A stretch of DNA of 50,356 nucleotides from Flavobacteriales bacterium. Lineage in GTDB: Bacteria > Bacteroidota > Bacteroidia > Flavobacteriales_F > PHOS-HE28. The translations under genes and the position numbers were made by a program. The notes below the pieces were generated by a model. That model was not told where the DNA came from. It saw nothing but the letters and a program-made list of their open reading frames with translations, and searched no databases. The stretch covers positions 1 through 50,356 of the forward strand of contig JADJDP010000033.1 in the NCBI GenBank assembly GCA_016702645.1, read 5' to 3'. Below are positions 28,240 to 39,869 of the stretch, piece after piece (position 1 is the stretch's first letter; every line of letters begins with the position of its first letter).

Positions 28240-28737
28240 ATGGTAGCCTCCGAGCGGAGGCGTAACATTGCATCAATATCCAGGACCGTGTTCCAACTGA
28301 GACGCTTCATCCTGCTCCCATGGCTGCTCAGCGCCGTGGTGATGTTCGGTCTCAGCTACGTCTGGCATGGGTTGCTGCTATCCGACCTACAGGAACTGAA
28401 GATCCCCCTGTGGCTCTATTTTGTTCTGGCGACCTTGGTCTACCTGGGTCTTGGATTGGGGATCACCATCGCCACGCACAAGGCGGTCCAGTACGAGTGG
28501 ATCAGCCTGAAGGGGGCCTTCCCGTTCATGTCCATGCTGCTCGCTGCTGCGGTCGGGTTCTTCGTGTACCTGGTGATCTTCGTCATGGGCATGAGCTTCG
28601 CCAAGCAGGGCATGATGCATGTGGTGGTCGACATCCTCTGGCAGATGTTCGAACAATCGATGGGTGGCCTGATGGTGAGCTTGGGCATGATCTACGACAT
28701 GCACAAACGCTTCCTGGACCAGGAACGAGCGAGCTGA
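28240..28737 (+). CDS. small inner-membrane protein of unknown function
   Basis: This 165-residue protein has at least three strong transmembrane segments (LLPWLLSAVVMFGLSYVW, WLYFVLATLVYLGLGLGI, MSMLLAAAVGFFVYLVIFVM) and a weaker fourth near VVVDILWQMFEQSMGGL. The C-terminus is charged (MHKRFLDQERAS). I start at 28240 (MVASERRRN); earlier codons overlap the promoter side of the divergent lipoprotein gene. Its stop abuts that of rarA (convergent, no gap). The family is not recognised. Confidence 0.65.
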   Translation: MVASERRRNIASISRTVFQLRRFILLPWLLSAVVMFGLSYVWHGLLLSDLQELKIPLWLYFVLATLVYLGLGLGITIATHKAVQYEWISLKGAFPFMSMLLAAAVGFFVYLVIFVMGMSFAKQGMMHVVVDILWQMFEQSMGGLMVSLGMIYDMHKRFLDQERAS

Positions 28738-30021
28738 TCAACCAGCTGGGGTGTACTTGTCCTTCCAGAGTTTCTTGAGCAATGCCGCATATTCCTGCTC
28801 GCGCGGGTTCATGCCCGGTTCATAGAACGCGGTGCCAGCGATGTGCTCGGGCAGGAACTCCTGATCGATGAAATTGCCCTCACCTTCATGGCTGTATTGG
28901 TAGTTCGCCCCGTAGCCGATGGTCTTCATCAATTTCGTGGGCGCGTTGCGCAAGGCCAATGGTACAGGCAGGTCCCCGCTCTTTTTCACTTCGGATTGAG
29001 CCGCGCCGATCGCCATGTAGCTGGCATTGCTCTTCGGTGAACAAGCGAGGTAGATGGCGCATTGGCTCAGGATGATACGGCCTTCGGGCCAACCGATCAT
29101 CTGCACGGCTTGCATCGTGGTGGTCGCCATCAACAAGGCATTGGGGTTGGCATTTCCGATGTCCTCGCTCGCGAGGATGACCATGCGCCGTGCGATGAAC
29201 AGCGGGTCTTCACCTCCTTCAACCATGCGGGCCAACCAGTACACCGCCGCATTGGGGTCGCTGCCACGCATGCTCTTGATGAACGCACTGATGATGTCGT
29301 AGTGCTGCTCGCCTTGTTTGTCGTACCGACCCGCATTGGTCTGCACTACGTTCTTCACAAGCACATTGGTGATCACCACCGGATCGGTCGCTGTTGCCTT
29401 GACGCATAGCTCGAAGGTGTTCAACAACCGTCGGGCGTCGCCTCCGCTGGCGCGCATCAACGCATCGATCTCTTGCAACTCTATCGTCCTCTGCTTCATC
29501 TCCACATCGGTGCCAATGGCACGGTGCAAGAGCGCCAGCAGTTCTTCTTCGGCGAGGGCTTCGAGGACATACACCTGACAGCGCGAGAGCAAGGCACCGA
29601 TCACTTCGAAGCTCGGGTTCTCCGTGGTGGCACCAATGAGCGTGATGGTTCCTTTTTCCACCGCGCCGAGCAATGAATCCTGCTGCGCTTTGCTGAAGCG
29701 GTGGATCTCATCGATGAAGAGCACCGCGCTTCGTGCGAAGAGGCCACTGCCACCGGCCAGCTCGATCACCTCGCGTATATCCTTGACACCGCTGCTGATC
29801 GCGCTCAGCGTATGGAACGGGCGCTTGAGATCTTGGGCGATGAGCCGCGCGAGGGTGGTCTTGCCAACACCTGGTGGCCCCCACAGGATCATGCTCGGAA
29901 GCATGCCGCCCGCTAGAGCTTTGCGAAGCACGCCATCAGGCCCTACCAGATGCCGTTGCCCCACGACATCGTCCAATGTGCGCGGGCGCATACGTTCTGC
30001 GAGCGGGGTCGTGGTATCCAA
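28738..30021 (-). CDS. rarA: replication-associated recombination protein A (AAA+ ATPase)
   Basis: RarA/MgsA acts at stalled replication forks and interacts with SSB. The sequence has TPLAERMRPRTLDDVVGQ (typical start), Walker A LWGPPGVGKTTLARLIA, Walker B VLFIDEIHRFSKAQQD, sensor LIGATTENPSFEVI, the arginine-finger region ALLSRCQVY, and the C-terminal MgsA domain (AFIKSMRGSDPNAAVYWLAR, YGANYQYSHEGE). I choose the TTG at 30021 (M-D-T-T-T-P-L-A-E-R), giving 427 residues, because an upstream Met at 30096 would place the gene start inside the terminator hairpin of the gene ending at 30114. Confidence 0.93.
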   Translation of the reverse strand: MDTTTPLAERMRPRTLDDVVGQRHLVGPDGVLRKALAGGMLPSMILWGPPGVGKTTLARLIAQDLKRPFHTLSAISSGVKDIREVIELAGGSGLFARSAVLFIDEIHRFSKAQQDSLLGAVEKGTITLIGATTENPSFEVIGALLSRCQVYVLEALAEEELLALLHRAIGTDVEMKQRTIELQEIDALMRASGGDARRLLNTFELCVKATATDPVVITNVLVKNVVQTNAGRYDKQGEQHYDIISAFIKSMRGSDPNAAVYWLARMVEGGEDPLFIARRMVILASEDIGNANPNALLMATTTMQAVQMIGWPEGRIILSQCAIYLACSPKSNASYMAIGAAQSEVKKSGDLPVPLALRNAPTKLMKTIGYGANYQYSHEGEGNFIDQEFLPEHIAGTAFYEPGMNPREQEYAALLKKLWKDKYTPAG

Positions 30022-30063
30022 GAGCTGGTTGAGGAGGGCGCAAATTAGCACGGGCACCAAGCA

Positions 30064-30092
30064 GGAAGCCCCTGCAATTCGCAGGGGCTTCC
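30064..30092 (-). terminator. hairpin terminator after the giant surface-protein gene
   Basis: The perfect 12-bp stem GGAAGCCCCTGC / GCAGGGGCTTCC with loop AATTC starts 22 bases past the stop at 30114. The T-run is weak on the minus strand, so the terminator assignment is by structure and position. Confidence 0.7.
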
Positions 30093-30113
30093 GCATGACG
30101 AAGGTCTGGTTGG

Positions 30114-33100
30114 TCAGGGCTGGAACAGCATACGACCATGGATCTCCTCACCGTTCAAGCGGATACGGTAGAGGAACACACCGCCACTGTTGTCCGCAGG
30201 GTGGAAGGTGAGGCGCACGGGTACACCGGCTTCCACACGACCGTTGAATAGGTCGGCGACTTTGCGGCCATGCATATCGGTCACTTCCACTTGTGCAGTA
30301 CCGCGTTCCACGGCGCGGAAGGTGATGGTGCTTTCCTCACGGAAGGGATTGGGTGCCACACTCGCAAGGATCTTCGGGTTGAACGTGCCGTCATCCTTGG
30401 AGGGTTTCTTGTCGCACCACACGGTGATCAACTGAACGATTGTGGTGGTGTTGCCGCAATCGTCCGTGGCGGAGTAGGTACGTGTGATCACGTATTTGCC
30501 CACTTCGTCGGTAGCACCTTCCTCATCCTCGACGGTCACAACCACCTCTGTATCGCAGTTGTCCGTGACCTCGCACTTCACCGGCTTCGGCACATTGTGG
30601 CAGTCCACTTCGGTGTCCTTCACAGTGCAGCTCAACGAAGGCGCCTCAGTGTCCTGCACGTTGATCGTCCAGCTTGCCGTTCCCGTGTTGCCGCACTGGT
30701 CGGTAGCGGTCCAGGTGTGCGTGATGGTGTAGCTGCCGGCGCAATCACCAGGTTGTGTCGTCACGGTATGCTCCGCTTCGATGTTCATCTTGGTGCACTC
30801 GTCATAAGCCCACACGCTCGGCATTTCCATGCCGTCGATATCCGCATCGCACGCCATGTTGATGTCCTGCGGCACTTCCATGAAGATGGGCGCAACTTCG
30901 TCGATGACCGTGATGTACTGCACGCACGTTTCATAGGTTCCCTCGGTATCCTCGGCCCAGTAGGTGCGACGGATCACATAGGGGCAGTTGCTCATGATCA
31001 GGTCCGTCCAGCCCACGTCGATGATATCCGGGCATTTCTTGTCCTTGCGGAACACCGGCTCACCGGACACACCAAAGGGTGACCAGTCTTCCGCGCACTG
31101 CACGGTCACATCCTGCGGGCATGAGATGATCAGTGGGCCGCAGTCATCGTCGCAGTTCGTATCAACGCTCACCTCCACGGTGTATTCAGCGGCACAGCCG
31201 TTGTAGCTGAGCAGCACGAGCGTGTAAGTGCCCGGTATAGCGGTCAAGGCTGTCGTAGTTCCTGCGTTGAATCCGTTCGGACCGCTCCATTGGATCTGTG
31301 AGGGCGCATCGTTCGAGGTGAAGGACAGAACAGCTGGTTCCCCTTCGCAACCGATCAGGGTGGCGTTCACTTCGGCATCGATCACGCCGATGTCCTCGAG
31401 CACTTCCGCAGAAGCCGCCCCGACGCAACCGTTCGTGCCAGTGACGGTGAGCACGTAGGTACCAGCCACCGACACGGTCGGGTTCTGGTCCTGGCTGGTG
31501 AAGTTGTTGGGTCCGGTCCAGGAGAGCGTTGTCGGTGCTGGTGCAACCGTTCGCGCCGGTCACGGTGAGCACATAGGTTCCAGCCACCGACACGGTCGGG
31601 TTCTGTTCCTGGCTGGTGAAGTTGTTGGGTCCGGTCCACGAGAAGGAACCGTTGCCGCTACCGGTGAGCATGATGCTCGTGGTGGTGCAAGTGAGCGTTC
31701 CACCAGTTGCAGTTGCACCGGGAGCTTCATCATCGAGGATCACCTCGGCGTTGTCGGTGCTGGTGCAACCGTTCGCGCCGGTCACGGTGAGCACGTAGGT
31801 TCCAGCCACCGACACGGTCGGGTTCTGTTCCTGACTGGTGAAGTTGTTGGGTCCGGTCCAGGAGAAGGAACCGTTACCGCTGCCAGTGAGCATGATGCTC
31901 GTGGTGGTGCATGGGAGCGTACCACCAGTTGCAGTTGCACCGGGAGCTTCATCATCGAGGATCACCTCGGCGTTGTCGGGGCTGGTGCAACCGTTCGCGC
32001 CGGTCACGGTAAGCACATAGGTTCCAGCCACCGACACGGTCGGGTTCTGGTCCTGGCTGGTGAAGTTGTTGGGTCCGGTCCACGAGAAGGAACCGTTGCC
32101 GCTACCGGTGAGCATGATGCTCGTGGTGGTGCAAGTGAGCGTGCCGCCGGTGGCCTGAGCGCTGGGGACATCATCGTCCTGGTCGACTTCGGCTTGCGCC
32201 ATGCTCGTGCAGCCATTTGCACCGGTTACCGTGAGCACATACGTACCAGCAACAGACACGGTGGGGTCCTGATCGAAGCTGGTGAAGTTGTTCGGACCGT
32301 CCAGCCGAAGGTGCCGTACCGCTACCATTAGCATTACACTGGTGCTGACACGTGAGCGTGCCGCCGGTAGCTGCTGCACCGGGGCTTCATCATCCTGATC
32401 GACCTCCGCTTCATCCATGCTGGTGCAACCGTTGCTACCCGTGACGGTGAGCACATAGGTGCCAGCCACCGACACCGTCGGGTTCTGGTCCTGACTGGTG
32501 AAGTTGTTCGGACCGGTCCATGAGAAGGAACCGTTGCCGCTGCCGGTGAGCATGATGCTCGTGGCGGCGCAAGTGAGCGTGCCACCAGTTGCCGTTGCAC
32601 CCGGAGCTTCGTCATCGAGGATCACCTCAGCGTTGTCGGTGCTGGTGCAACCGTTCGCGCCCGTCACAGTGAGCACATAGGTTCCAGCCACCGACACGGT
32701 CGGGTTCTGGTCCTGGCTGGTGAAGTTGTTGGGTCCGGTCCAGGAATAGGAGCCATTGCCAACACCCATCAGCAGCACGCTTGTGTTCGCACAGGTTAGT
32801 GTACCGCCAGTTGCAATTGCACCGGGAGCTTCGTCATCAAGGATCACCTCCGCTTCGTCGATGCTGGTGCAACCGTTCGCGCCGGTCACAGTGAGCACAT
32901 AAGTGCCAGCCGCAGACACCGTCAGCGTTGTCGGTGCTGGTGCAACCGTTCGCGCCGGTCACGGTGAGCACGTAGGTTCCAGCCACCGACACGGTCGGGT
33001 TCTGGTCCTGGCTGGTGAAGTTGTTGGGACCGGTCCACGAGAAGGAACCGTTGCCGCTACCGGTGAGCATGATGCTCGTGGTGGTGCAAGTGAGCGTGCC

Positions 33101-36100
33101 ACCAGTTGCAGTTGCACCGGGAGCTTCATCATCGAGGATCACCTCGGCGTTGTCGGTGCTTGTGCAACCGTTCGTTCCAGTGACGGTGAGCACGTAGGTT
33201 CAGCCACCGACACGGTCGGGTTCTGGTCCTGGCTGGTGAAGTTGTTGGGACCGGTCCAGAGAAGGAACCGTTGCCGCTACCGGTGAGCATGATGCTCGTG
33301 GTGGTGCAAGTGAGCGTCCAGCCACCGCGGGTCCTGGCTGAAGTTGCACCGGGCGCTTCATCATCAGGAGCACCACCGGTGGCGTTGTCGGTGCTGGTGC
33401 AACCGTTCGCTACCAGTGACGGTGAGCACGGTAGGTTCCAGCCACCGACACGGTCGGGTTCTGGTCCTGGCTGGTGAAGTTGTTGGGACCGGTCCACGAG
33501 AAGGAACCGTTACCGCTGCCGGTGAGCATAACACTCGTGGTGGTGCAAGTGAGCGTGCCACCGGTTGCAGTTGCACCGGGCGCTTCGTCATCGAGGATCA
33601 CCTCGGCGTTGTCGGTGCTTGTGCAACCGTTCGCGCCGGTCACGGTGAGCACATAGGTTCCAGCCACCGACACGGTCGGGTTCTGGTCCTGGCTGGTGAA
33701 GTTGTTGGGACCGGTCCATGAGAAGGAACCGTTGCCGCTGCCGGTGAGCATGATGCTCGTGGTGGTGCATGTGAGCGTACCACCAGTTGCAGTTGCACCG
33801 GGAGCTTCGTCATCGAGGATCACCTCGGCGTTGTCCGTGCTTGTGCAACCGTTCGCGCCGGTCACGGTGAGCACATAGGTTCCAGCCACCGACACGGTCG
33901 GGTTCTGGTCCTGACTGGTGAAGTTGTTGGGTCCGGTCCACGAGAAGGAACCGTTGCCGCTGCCGGTGAGCATGATGCTCGTGGTGGTGCATGTGAGCGT
34001 GCCACCAGTTGCAGTTGCACCGGGAGCTTCGTCATCGAGGATCACCTCGGCGTTGTCGGTGCTTGTGCAACCGTTCGCGCCGGTCACGGTGAGCACATAG
34101 GTTCCAGCAGCCGACACGGTCGGGTTCTGGTCCTGGCTGGTGAAGTTGTTGGGACCGGTCCAGGAGAAGGAACCGTTGCCGCTGCCGGTGAGCATAATGC
34201 TCGTGGTGGTGCAAGTGAGCGTACCACCGGTTGCAGTTGCACCGGGAGCTTCATCATCGAGATCACCTCGGCGTTGTCGGTGCTGGTGCAACCGTTCGCG
34301 CCGGTCACGGTGAGCACGTAGGTTCCAGCCACCGACACGGTCGGGTTCTGTTCCTGGCTGGTGAAGTTGTTGGGACCGGTCCACGAGAAGGAACCGTTAC
34401 CGCTGCCGGTGAGCATGATGCTCGTGGTGGTGCATGTGAGCGTACCACCAGTTGCAGTTGCACCCGGCGCTTCGTCATCGAGGATCACCTCGGCATTGTC
34501 GGTGCTGGTGCAACCGTTGCTACCTGTGACGGTGAGCACGTAGGTTCCAGCCACCGACACGGTCGGGTTCTGGTCCTGGCTGGTGAAGTTGTTGGGACCG
34601 GTCCACGAGAAGGAACCGTTACCGCTGCCGGTGAGCATAACACTCGTGGTGGTGCAAGTGAGCGTGCCACCAGTTGCAGTCGCACCGGGAGCTTCATCAT
34701 CGAGGATCACCTCGGCGTTGTCGGTGCTGGTGCAACCGTTCGCGCCGGTCACGGTGAGCACATAGGTTCCAGCCACCGACACGGTCGGGTTCTGGTCCTG
34801 GCTGGTGAAGTTGTTGGGACCGGTCCAGGAGAAGGAACCGTTGCCGCTACCGGTGAGCATGATGCTTGTGGTGGTGCAAGTGAGCGTGCCACCGGTAGCT
34901 GTTGCCCCGGGGAGCGTGTTGTTCACGGTAACCGACGCAGCGTCCGTGCTGGAACAGCCAGTCTGTGGGTTCGTTACCGTGAGTGTGTAGGTCCCTTGTT
35001 CATCCACCGTCACATCTTCCGTGCTGCCGCCAGAAACTATTCCTGGGCCGCTCCAGCTGAAGGTGACACCCGGTGTGGACGACGATCCGTCGAGCACCAC
35101 CTGTCCGTTGTTCAAACAGGTGATCTGCGCGTCGGCACCAGCATCGACATTGGGGACGGCTGTTCCACCGATCTCCACGGGCAGCACGAACGTGCAACCC
35201 CGCGAATCAGAGATCGTGACACTGTAACTACCTGCAGGAACGTTGCTCAGCGTTGCGCCTGTTGCACCCGTGCTCCATTCCATACGAGTATCCTGGTGTT
35301 CCACCGCTTCCTGAAGCAGTAGCAGCTGCCGTTGCTATTGGAACAGGTTGCGTTGTCCACTTGCGCACCGCCGCCGACAGCGTTCGGTTCGCCCACTTGG
35401 AAGGTGTTGCTCGCGCTGCACTGGTTCGCATCGGTTACCGTAACGCTGTATGTACCAGCCGAGAGGTTGATCGCTGTTTGTGTCGATTGACCGTTGCTCC
35501 ATGCGTACGTGAACGGTGCGAGACCATCGGCATCCGCAGTGATGCTTCCATCACTGCCTCCGTTGCAGCTCGCATCGGTTACCTCACCGGTCACGGTCAT
35601 CAATCGAACCGTGACCACCTGATCAGCTGCTCCGGCAAGGAGGCAGGCATCACCCCCGATGATGCGGCGGATGTACGTCGTTTGCGTGATCACACCGATC
35701 TCTGCGCCGGTCAAGTTCTGTCCCGTAGCGCCTCCGATATTGGTCCAGTTGACACTGTCAGGGCTGATCTGCCATTGGTAGGTGGCGGCAGAAGGAAAGG
35801 CAGGGTAGGTGGATGCGCTGTTGTTGCGCACGATCGTCGGCAAGGTGTAGTTCGGGACCGATCCGATGATATCACCCGGAACGGAACCGGCGCAGATCGC
35901 TGTTCCTTGGTAGGAGATGGAATTGCCCAACAGGTCGGGCGGATTGGCCCAAACCACCAGGCCCGGCTCGTAGCGCGTGGTCGGGCTGCTCTTCGTGGTG
36001 TTCAATGCACCTTGCGTGAGCGGAACGTTGTTGCTCTGGGCGGTGACAATGGTATAGATGCGGCAATCGTTGAACTTGATGCCGCGCTCACCCACCGGAT

Positions 36101-38243
36101 CATAGTCATCGTTCGTTCCGCCGTAGTAGGAGCTGAATTCAAGTGCGCTCAGGTCGCTTTCCAGTTTGAGGAACACCTTGTCGTTACTGCCCTGGTTGGT
36201 GGATTGCAAGGGCACGTTCGGTGAAACGCTCACGGGGAAGTTGGTGCTGTTCGTATACCCGAACACGTAGACGTCGTTGTTCTGGTCCGTGTTCAAGCCC
36301 ATCATGTTCACCTCGTTCGCGGTGCCCCCGATGTATGTTCCGTTCAAGAAGGTCTGGTCGATACCCATTCGTGCCACATAGAAGTCGTTGCTCCCATTGT
36401 GGCCCGTATCGAAGGAACCGGCGGAGATGTTCGCGCTGTTCAAGCCTTCGGTCACACCGCCGAAATAGAGTTCTGTCCTGGTCGTATTGAACTCCATGCA
36501 CAACAGATTGGCGTCGTCGTTGGTGTCCGAGGAGAAATAAGAGGACCATGTGGTTGAACCTGCTCCGGTCATGCGTTGCAGGAAACCAGCAGTAGTGCCA
36601 CCTCGCGTTGCCTGGCGGGGGCTTACCGTCGGGAAGTTGGTGCTGCTCGTGTTACCACCTACGAAGAGATCGCCGCTCGTAGGGTTGTGCAACATGATGC
36701 TTGCGCGGTCGCTGCTGGAACCACCGTAGTTGCGCATCCACGTCAAGGCGGACAGGTCCTGGTTGATGCGAAAGACCAGAACATCGCTTCCGCCGTTGTT
36801 CGTATTGCTTGCACCACTCCCCGCGTTCAGCGTGAGGAGGTTGGTGCTGGTGGTGCTTCCGCAAACAAAGACATCGCCGTTGGAGGCGGTGCGCACGTCG
36901 AAGTTGTCATCGGCGCCGTTGCCACCCACGACCGCGGCTTTTATGGAAAGGCCATCCTGCGTGATCTTCAATACGAACACATCGATACCGGATTGCGCCT
37001 GTTGGTTGATGCTACTGCCGGTGAAGGCGCTGCCGCCGATGAGCGGAAAGTCGGTGCTCGATGTCTGTCCGGTGATGTACAGGTTGCCGTCGGGTCCCTG
37101 TTCCATGGCGTACGGGTTGTCGTCGCCGCCGCCGCCGATGTATGTCTGCCATACACGCGTACCGCTACCGCCCACCGTTGCGGGTTCCAGGTATTTGCCC
37201 ACGATCGTCTCCAAGTTGCCGTTGGCCGTCACATCGAAAGCGCCCACGGTGATCTGGTCGGTGGTTCCCACCACACGAGCCACGACGTAGATGGCCCCAT
37301 CGGTGGGATCCACCCAGATCGCGTGACCGTGGTTGTCGCCCGAGCTGTTCGTGTTCACCCAAGTGGCCCATCGCATTGCGATCGGATCGATGACCAGGGT
37401 TTGGGTCCTGTCATAGGCACCCAGTATGAAACGCACCACGTTCGTACCATCGACACGGTAGGCTGCATCCACCTTCGTTTCACGACCGTTCAGGCGCTGG
37501 TATACAACGGGTGCGGGGTAGCTCATATCACCCAGGCTGGTGGACATCACGAGTTCCCCTTTGTCGTTCACGTATGCACGACCAATGCCCTTCAACTCGA
37601 TCGCTATGTCGGAAGGATCGCTGCCTGGTTTGCAGATGATATCGTACTCCAATGAACCATCGGCAGCAGGGTAGTAGCGAACATCGGTGCCCTTGTACAC
37701 ATCCTTGTACCACACTTCCTGGAAGCTTTGCACGCCACTGGCATGTTGCTCCTTGTTACCGAGGAAGTAGTTGGTGGTCCCTTCGTGGGCGTCCTTGCTC
37801 TCCACGCGCATGGTGGGCAGCGCATTGCGGAAGTGCATGAGCCAGCCGTGACCCCGTTGCTGCCATTTCAATGGCCGGTTCGGCAGGCCTCGCTGCTGCT
37901 CCTCTTCAATGGCGATCCCTTCCCGTTGGCGCGCTTCCACCGCCAGAGGGTCGAAAGTGCTGATGAGCATACCATCACGCGTCGCCACGGCTTGGCCCAT
38001 GGGGAAGTCCGCTCGATAGAGAACGGTGGGGCCGAACTGGCCTTTGTTCTCCAGGAAGTTGATCTCCTGGTCGTGCATGTTCAGCAAACCGGCGAGATCA
38101 TCGTGATCATGGCCAGCATGGGCAGCCGTTGTCGGCTTATTGACCGACCGTTGCCCCATTGCGGGACCCCACGCCGCCAATAGCAGCAAAAGAGCCCACA
38201 CGGATCGCGGCAGGCGGAACATCAAGGTTTGTTCGAAGTTCAT
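30114..38243 (-). CDS. giant secreted surface protein: DUF7948/SBBP, SprB-like and Ig-like repeats, HYR-like domains, T9SS domain (many frameshifts)
   Basis: The gene encodes about 2,700 residues over 8.1 kb. The start at 38243 (MNFEQTLMFRLPRS, then signal peptide VWALLLLLAAWGPAMG) is chosen; Met at 38222 is an alternative. The N-terminal part has INFLENKGQFGPTVLYR (DUF7948), then SBBP-like propeller repeats (GNLYITGQTSSTDFPLIGG, DVFVCGSTTSTNL, DLFVGGNTSSTNFPTVS), a SprB-like repeat (GEVTDASCNGGSDGSITADA), then the 74-residue Ig-like tandem array, then Cys-rich HYR-like domains (ISCPQDVTVQCAEDW, YSATDDCGNTTTI), and a type A C-terminal domain (VAPNPFREESTITFR ... GGVFLYRIRLNGEEI). Frames break repeatedly (near 35290 and through the array), with conserved sequence on both sides. 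A T9SS-exported adhesin is likely. Confidence 0.85.
31477..35006 (-). repeat. tandem array of 222-bp Ig-like units in the giant gene
   Basis: Sixteen copies of the anchor GGTTCTG(G/T)TCCTG lie at 31477, 31595, 31817, 32039, 32261, 32477, 32699, 32994, 33215, 33453, 33675, 33897, 34119, 34340, 34562 and 34784. The regular spacing is 222 bases (74 residues: SVAGTYVLTVTGANGCTSTD, then a DDEAPGATATGGTLTC segment and FSWTGPNNFTSQDQNP). Exceptions are 118, 216, 295, 221, 238 and 221. Near-identical units suggest recent expansion or conversion. Irregular spacings coincide with the frame breaks. Confidence 0.9.
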
Positions 38244-38649
38244 GGGAGGGGTTTTGGGTTCATGTTGCGTATGGGAAGCATCGAACCGATCGGCATCCCA
38301 CTGGACATTCGAAGTGGGCCGAAAGGGATGGCCGAGACCGTGGTCCGGATCGAGCCAGAGCTGTTCTTGGCGAGGTGTCTCCGCAACCACGCCTTGGGCG
38401 TTGTTGCCTGTTTGTTGTTCGGATCGCATGGTCTTGCCCAGTTTGCTGGTCAAGTGTCCAAAGGCGTTGTCTGAAGAGCGATCCTTCCGAGAAGAGTGGC
38501 GCAAACCTATCGGGTCAGGGGAGCGGCTGTCAAGTGCTCATCGAAAGAATCGTGGTTTTGGTCGATTCTATTGGGTGGTTCAGCGTGTGTGTCGAAGCCT
38601 CTTGGCACAGAGCTCTGTAATGCCCTGTTCAAAACTTCTTGCCGAGAAA
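38244..38649. other. 406-bp intergenic region between divergent giant gene and recA
   Basis: No convincing gene. Open stretches on both strands show no family-like sequence. It must hold the promoter of the giant minus-strand gene, but I see no clear TAnnTTTG element facing it. The recA-side promoter candidate begins at 38650. Confidence 0.4.
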
Positions 38650-38680
38650 TTTGGCGATCCCGATCAGCAGCGCTTATTTG
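38650..38680 (+). promoter_or_regulatory. candidate Bacteroidota promoter upstream of recA
   Basis: TTTG at 38650-38653 (-33-like) and TATTTG at 38675-38680 (-7-like, short by two bases against TAnnTTTG) are separated by 21 bases. The recA ATG is 106 bases downstream, so the leader would be long. No SOS-type palindrome is seen. Confidence 0.4.
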
Positions 38681-38786
38681 TGCGTCACAAGTTCGACAGG
38701 AAATCCGTCAGAACGAAGCTGAGGTCGACTAGGGGTGGCGGAAGTGCCGAACAACGGAAAAGGAACAACAACCAAACACGATAGCC

Positions 38787-39807
38787 ATGGCAACGGAGAT
38801 CAACAAGGAGAAACTGAAGGCTCTACAGCTCACGATGGACAAGCTGGAGAAGACCTTCGGCAAAGGAGCCGTCATGAAGATGGGCGATGATGCGGTGGAA
38901 CAGGTTGAGGTGATCCCGACCGGTTCGATCGGATTGGACCTTGCCCTTGGGAGTGGGCGGATATCCGAAGGGCCGCGTTGTGGAGATCTATGGCCCGGAG
39001 AGCAGCGGTAAAACCACCCTGGCCATCCATGCCATTGCCGAATGCCAGAGGCGTGGCGGCATCGCCGCCATGATCGATGCTGAGCATGCGTTCGATCGCT
39101 TTTATGCGGAGTCGCTCGGTGTCGATACCGAGAACCTGTTGATCAGCCAACCCGACAATGGTGAGCAAGCCTTGGAGATCGCGGACAACCTCATTCGCTC
39201 CGGTGCCATCGACATCATCGTGATCGATAGTGTGGCCGCTTTGACACCGCGCGCGGAGATCGAAGGGGAAATGGGCGACAGTTCGATGGGATTGCAGGCC
39301 CGACTGATGAGCAAGGCTTTGCGCAAACTCACTGGTACCATCAGCAAGACCGGCTGCTGTTGCATCTTCATCAACCAGTTGCGCGAGAAGATCGGTGTGA
39401 TGTTCGGCAACCCCGAAACCACCACCGGTGGTAACGCCCTGAAGTTCTACGCGACCATCCGCCTGGATATCCGGCGCATGACGCAGCTGAAGGAGGGTGA
39501 GAACGTGATCGGCAACCGCACCAAGGTGAAAGTGGTGAAGAACAAGGTGGCACCTCCTTTCCGCAAGGCGGAGTTCGACATCATGTTCGGCAAGGGCATC
39601 AGCAAGACGGGCGAGATCATCGACATGGCGGTGGAAATGAACATCATCAAGAAGAGCGGTAGCTGGTTCAGCTACATGGACAACAAGCTCGGCCAAGGGC
39701 GCGACATGGTTCGCCAGCTATTGGAGGACAATGTGGAACTCTGCGAGGAGTTGGAGAAGAAGATCAAGGAAGCGGTGGCCAAGACCGAACAACCGGTCAC
39801 GGCTTGA
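38787..39807 (+). CDS. recA: recombinase A (frameshifted)
   Basis: RecA forms the nucleoprotein filament for homologous recombination and activates LexA/UmuD-type cleavage. The corrected length is 339 residues. The sequence has LTMDKLEKTFGKGAVMKMGD, IPTGSIGLDLALG, the Walker A GPESSGKTTLAIHAIAE, IDAEHAFDRFYAESLGVD, LIVIDSVAALTP-type Walker B (IIVIDSVAALTPRAEIEGE), and the monomer contact/L2 segment FINQLREKIGVMFGNPETTTGGNAL is conserved. The frame break is a single extra A near 38956: deleting it yields L-G-V-G-G-Y-P-K-G-R, the normal recA sequence. A terminator follows at 39830. No intein. Confidence 0.97.
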
Positions 39808-39821
39808 GTGGGTAGTGCCGC

Positions 39822-39829
39822 TACTTTTG
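39822..39829 (+). promoter_or_regulatory. candidate -7 element TACTTTTG before the TPR lipoprotein
   Basis: TACTTTTG matches TAnnTTTG and lies 41 bases upstream of the ATG at 39870, directly abutting the recA terminator stem. The same octamer occurs before phoH (14331-14338). Confidence 0.3.
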
Positions 39830-39854
39830 AAGGCCCCGGAATTTCCGGGGCCTT
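39830..39854 (+). terminator. rho-independent terminator of recA
   Basis: The palindromic stem AAGGCCCCGGAA / TTCCGGGGCCTT (inner A/T bases form the loop) is followed by CGCTTTAT. It begins 23 bases after the recA stop codon. Confidence 0.85.
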
Positions 39855-39869
39855 CGCTTTATACACTTG

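Noticed and set aside
31477..35006. Regular spacing reminiscent of a CRISPR array
   Set aside because: The period is 222 bases with the whole unit conserved and no variable spacers; it encodes protein domains.
31498..35322. Plus-strand open frames of 277 and 363 codons across the 222-bp array
   Set aside because: They are antisense shadows of the tandem repeat; the minus strand gives Ig-like sequence with signal peptide and sorting domain.
38244..38786. Small protein genes upstream of recA
   Set aside because: Several short frames exist on both strands, but none has a signal peptide, domain or coherent codon use; the region fits a divergent promoter.
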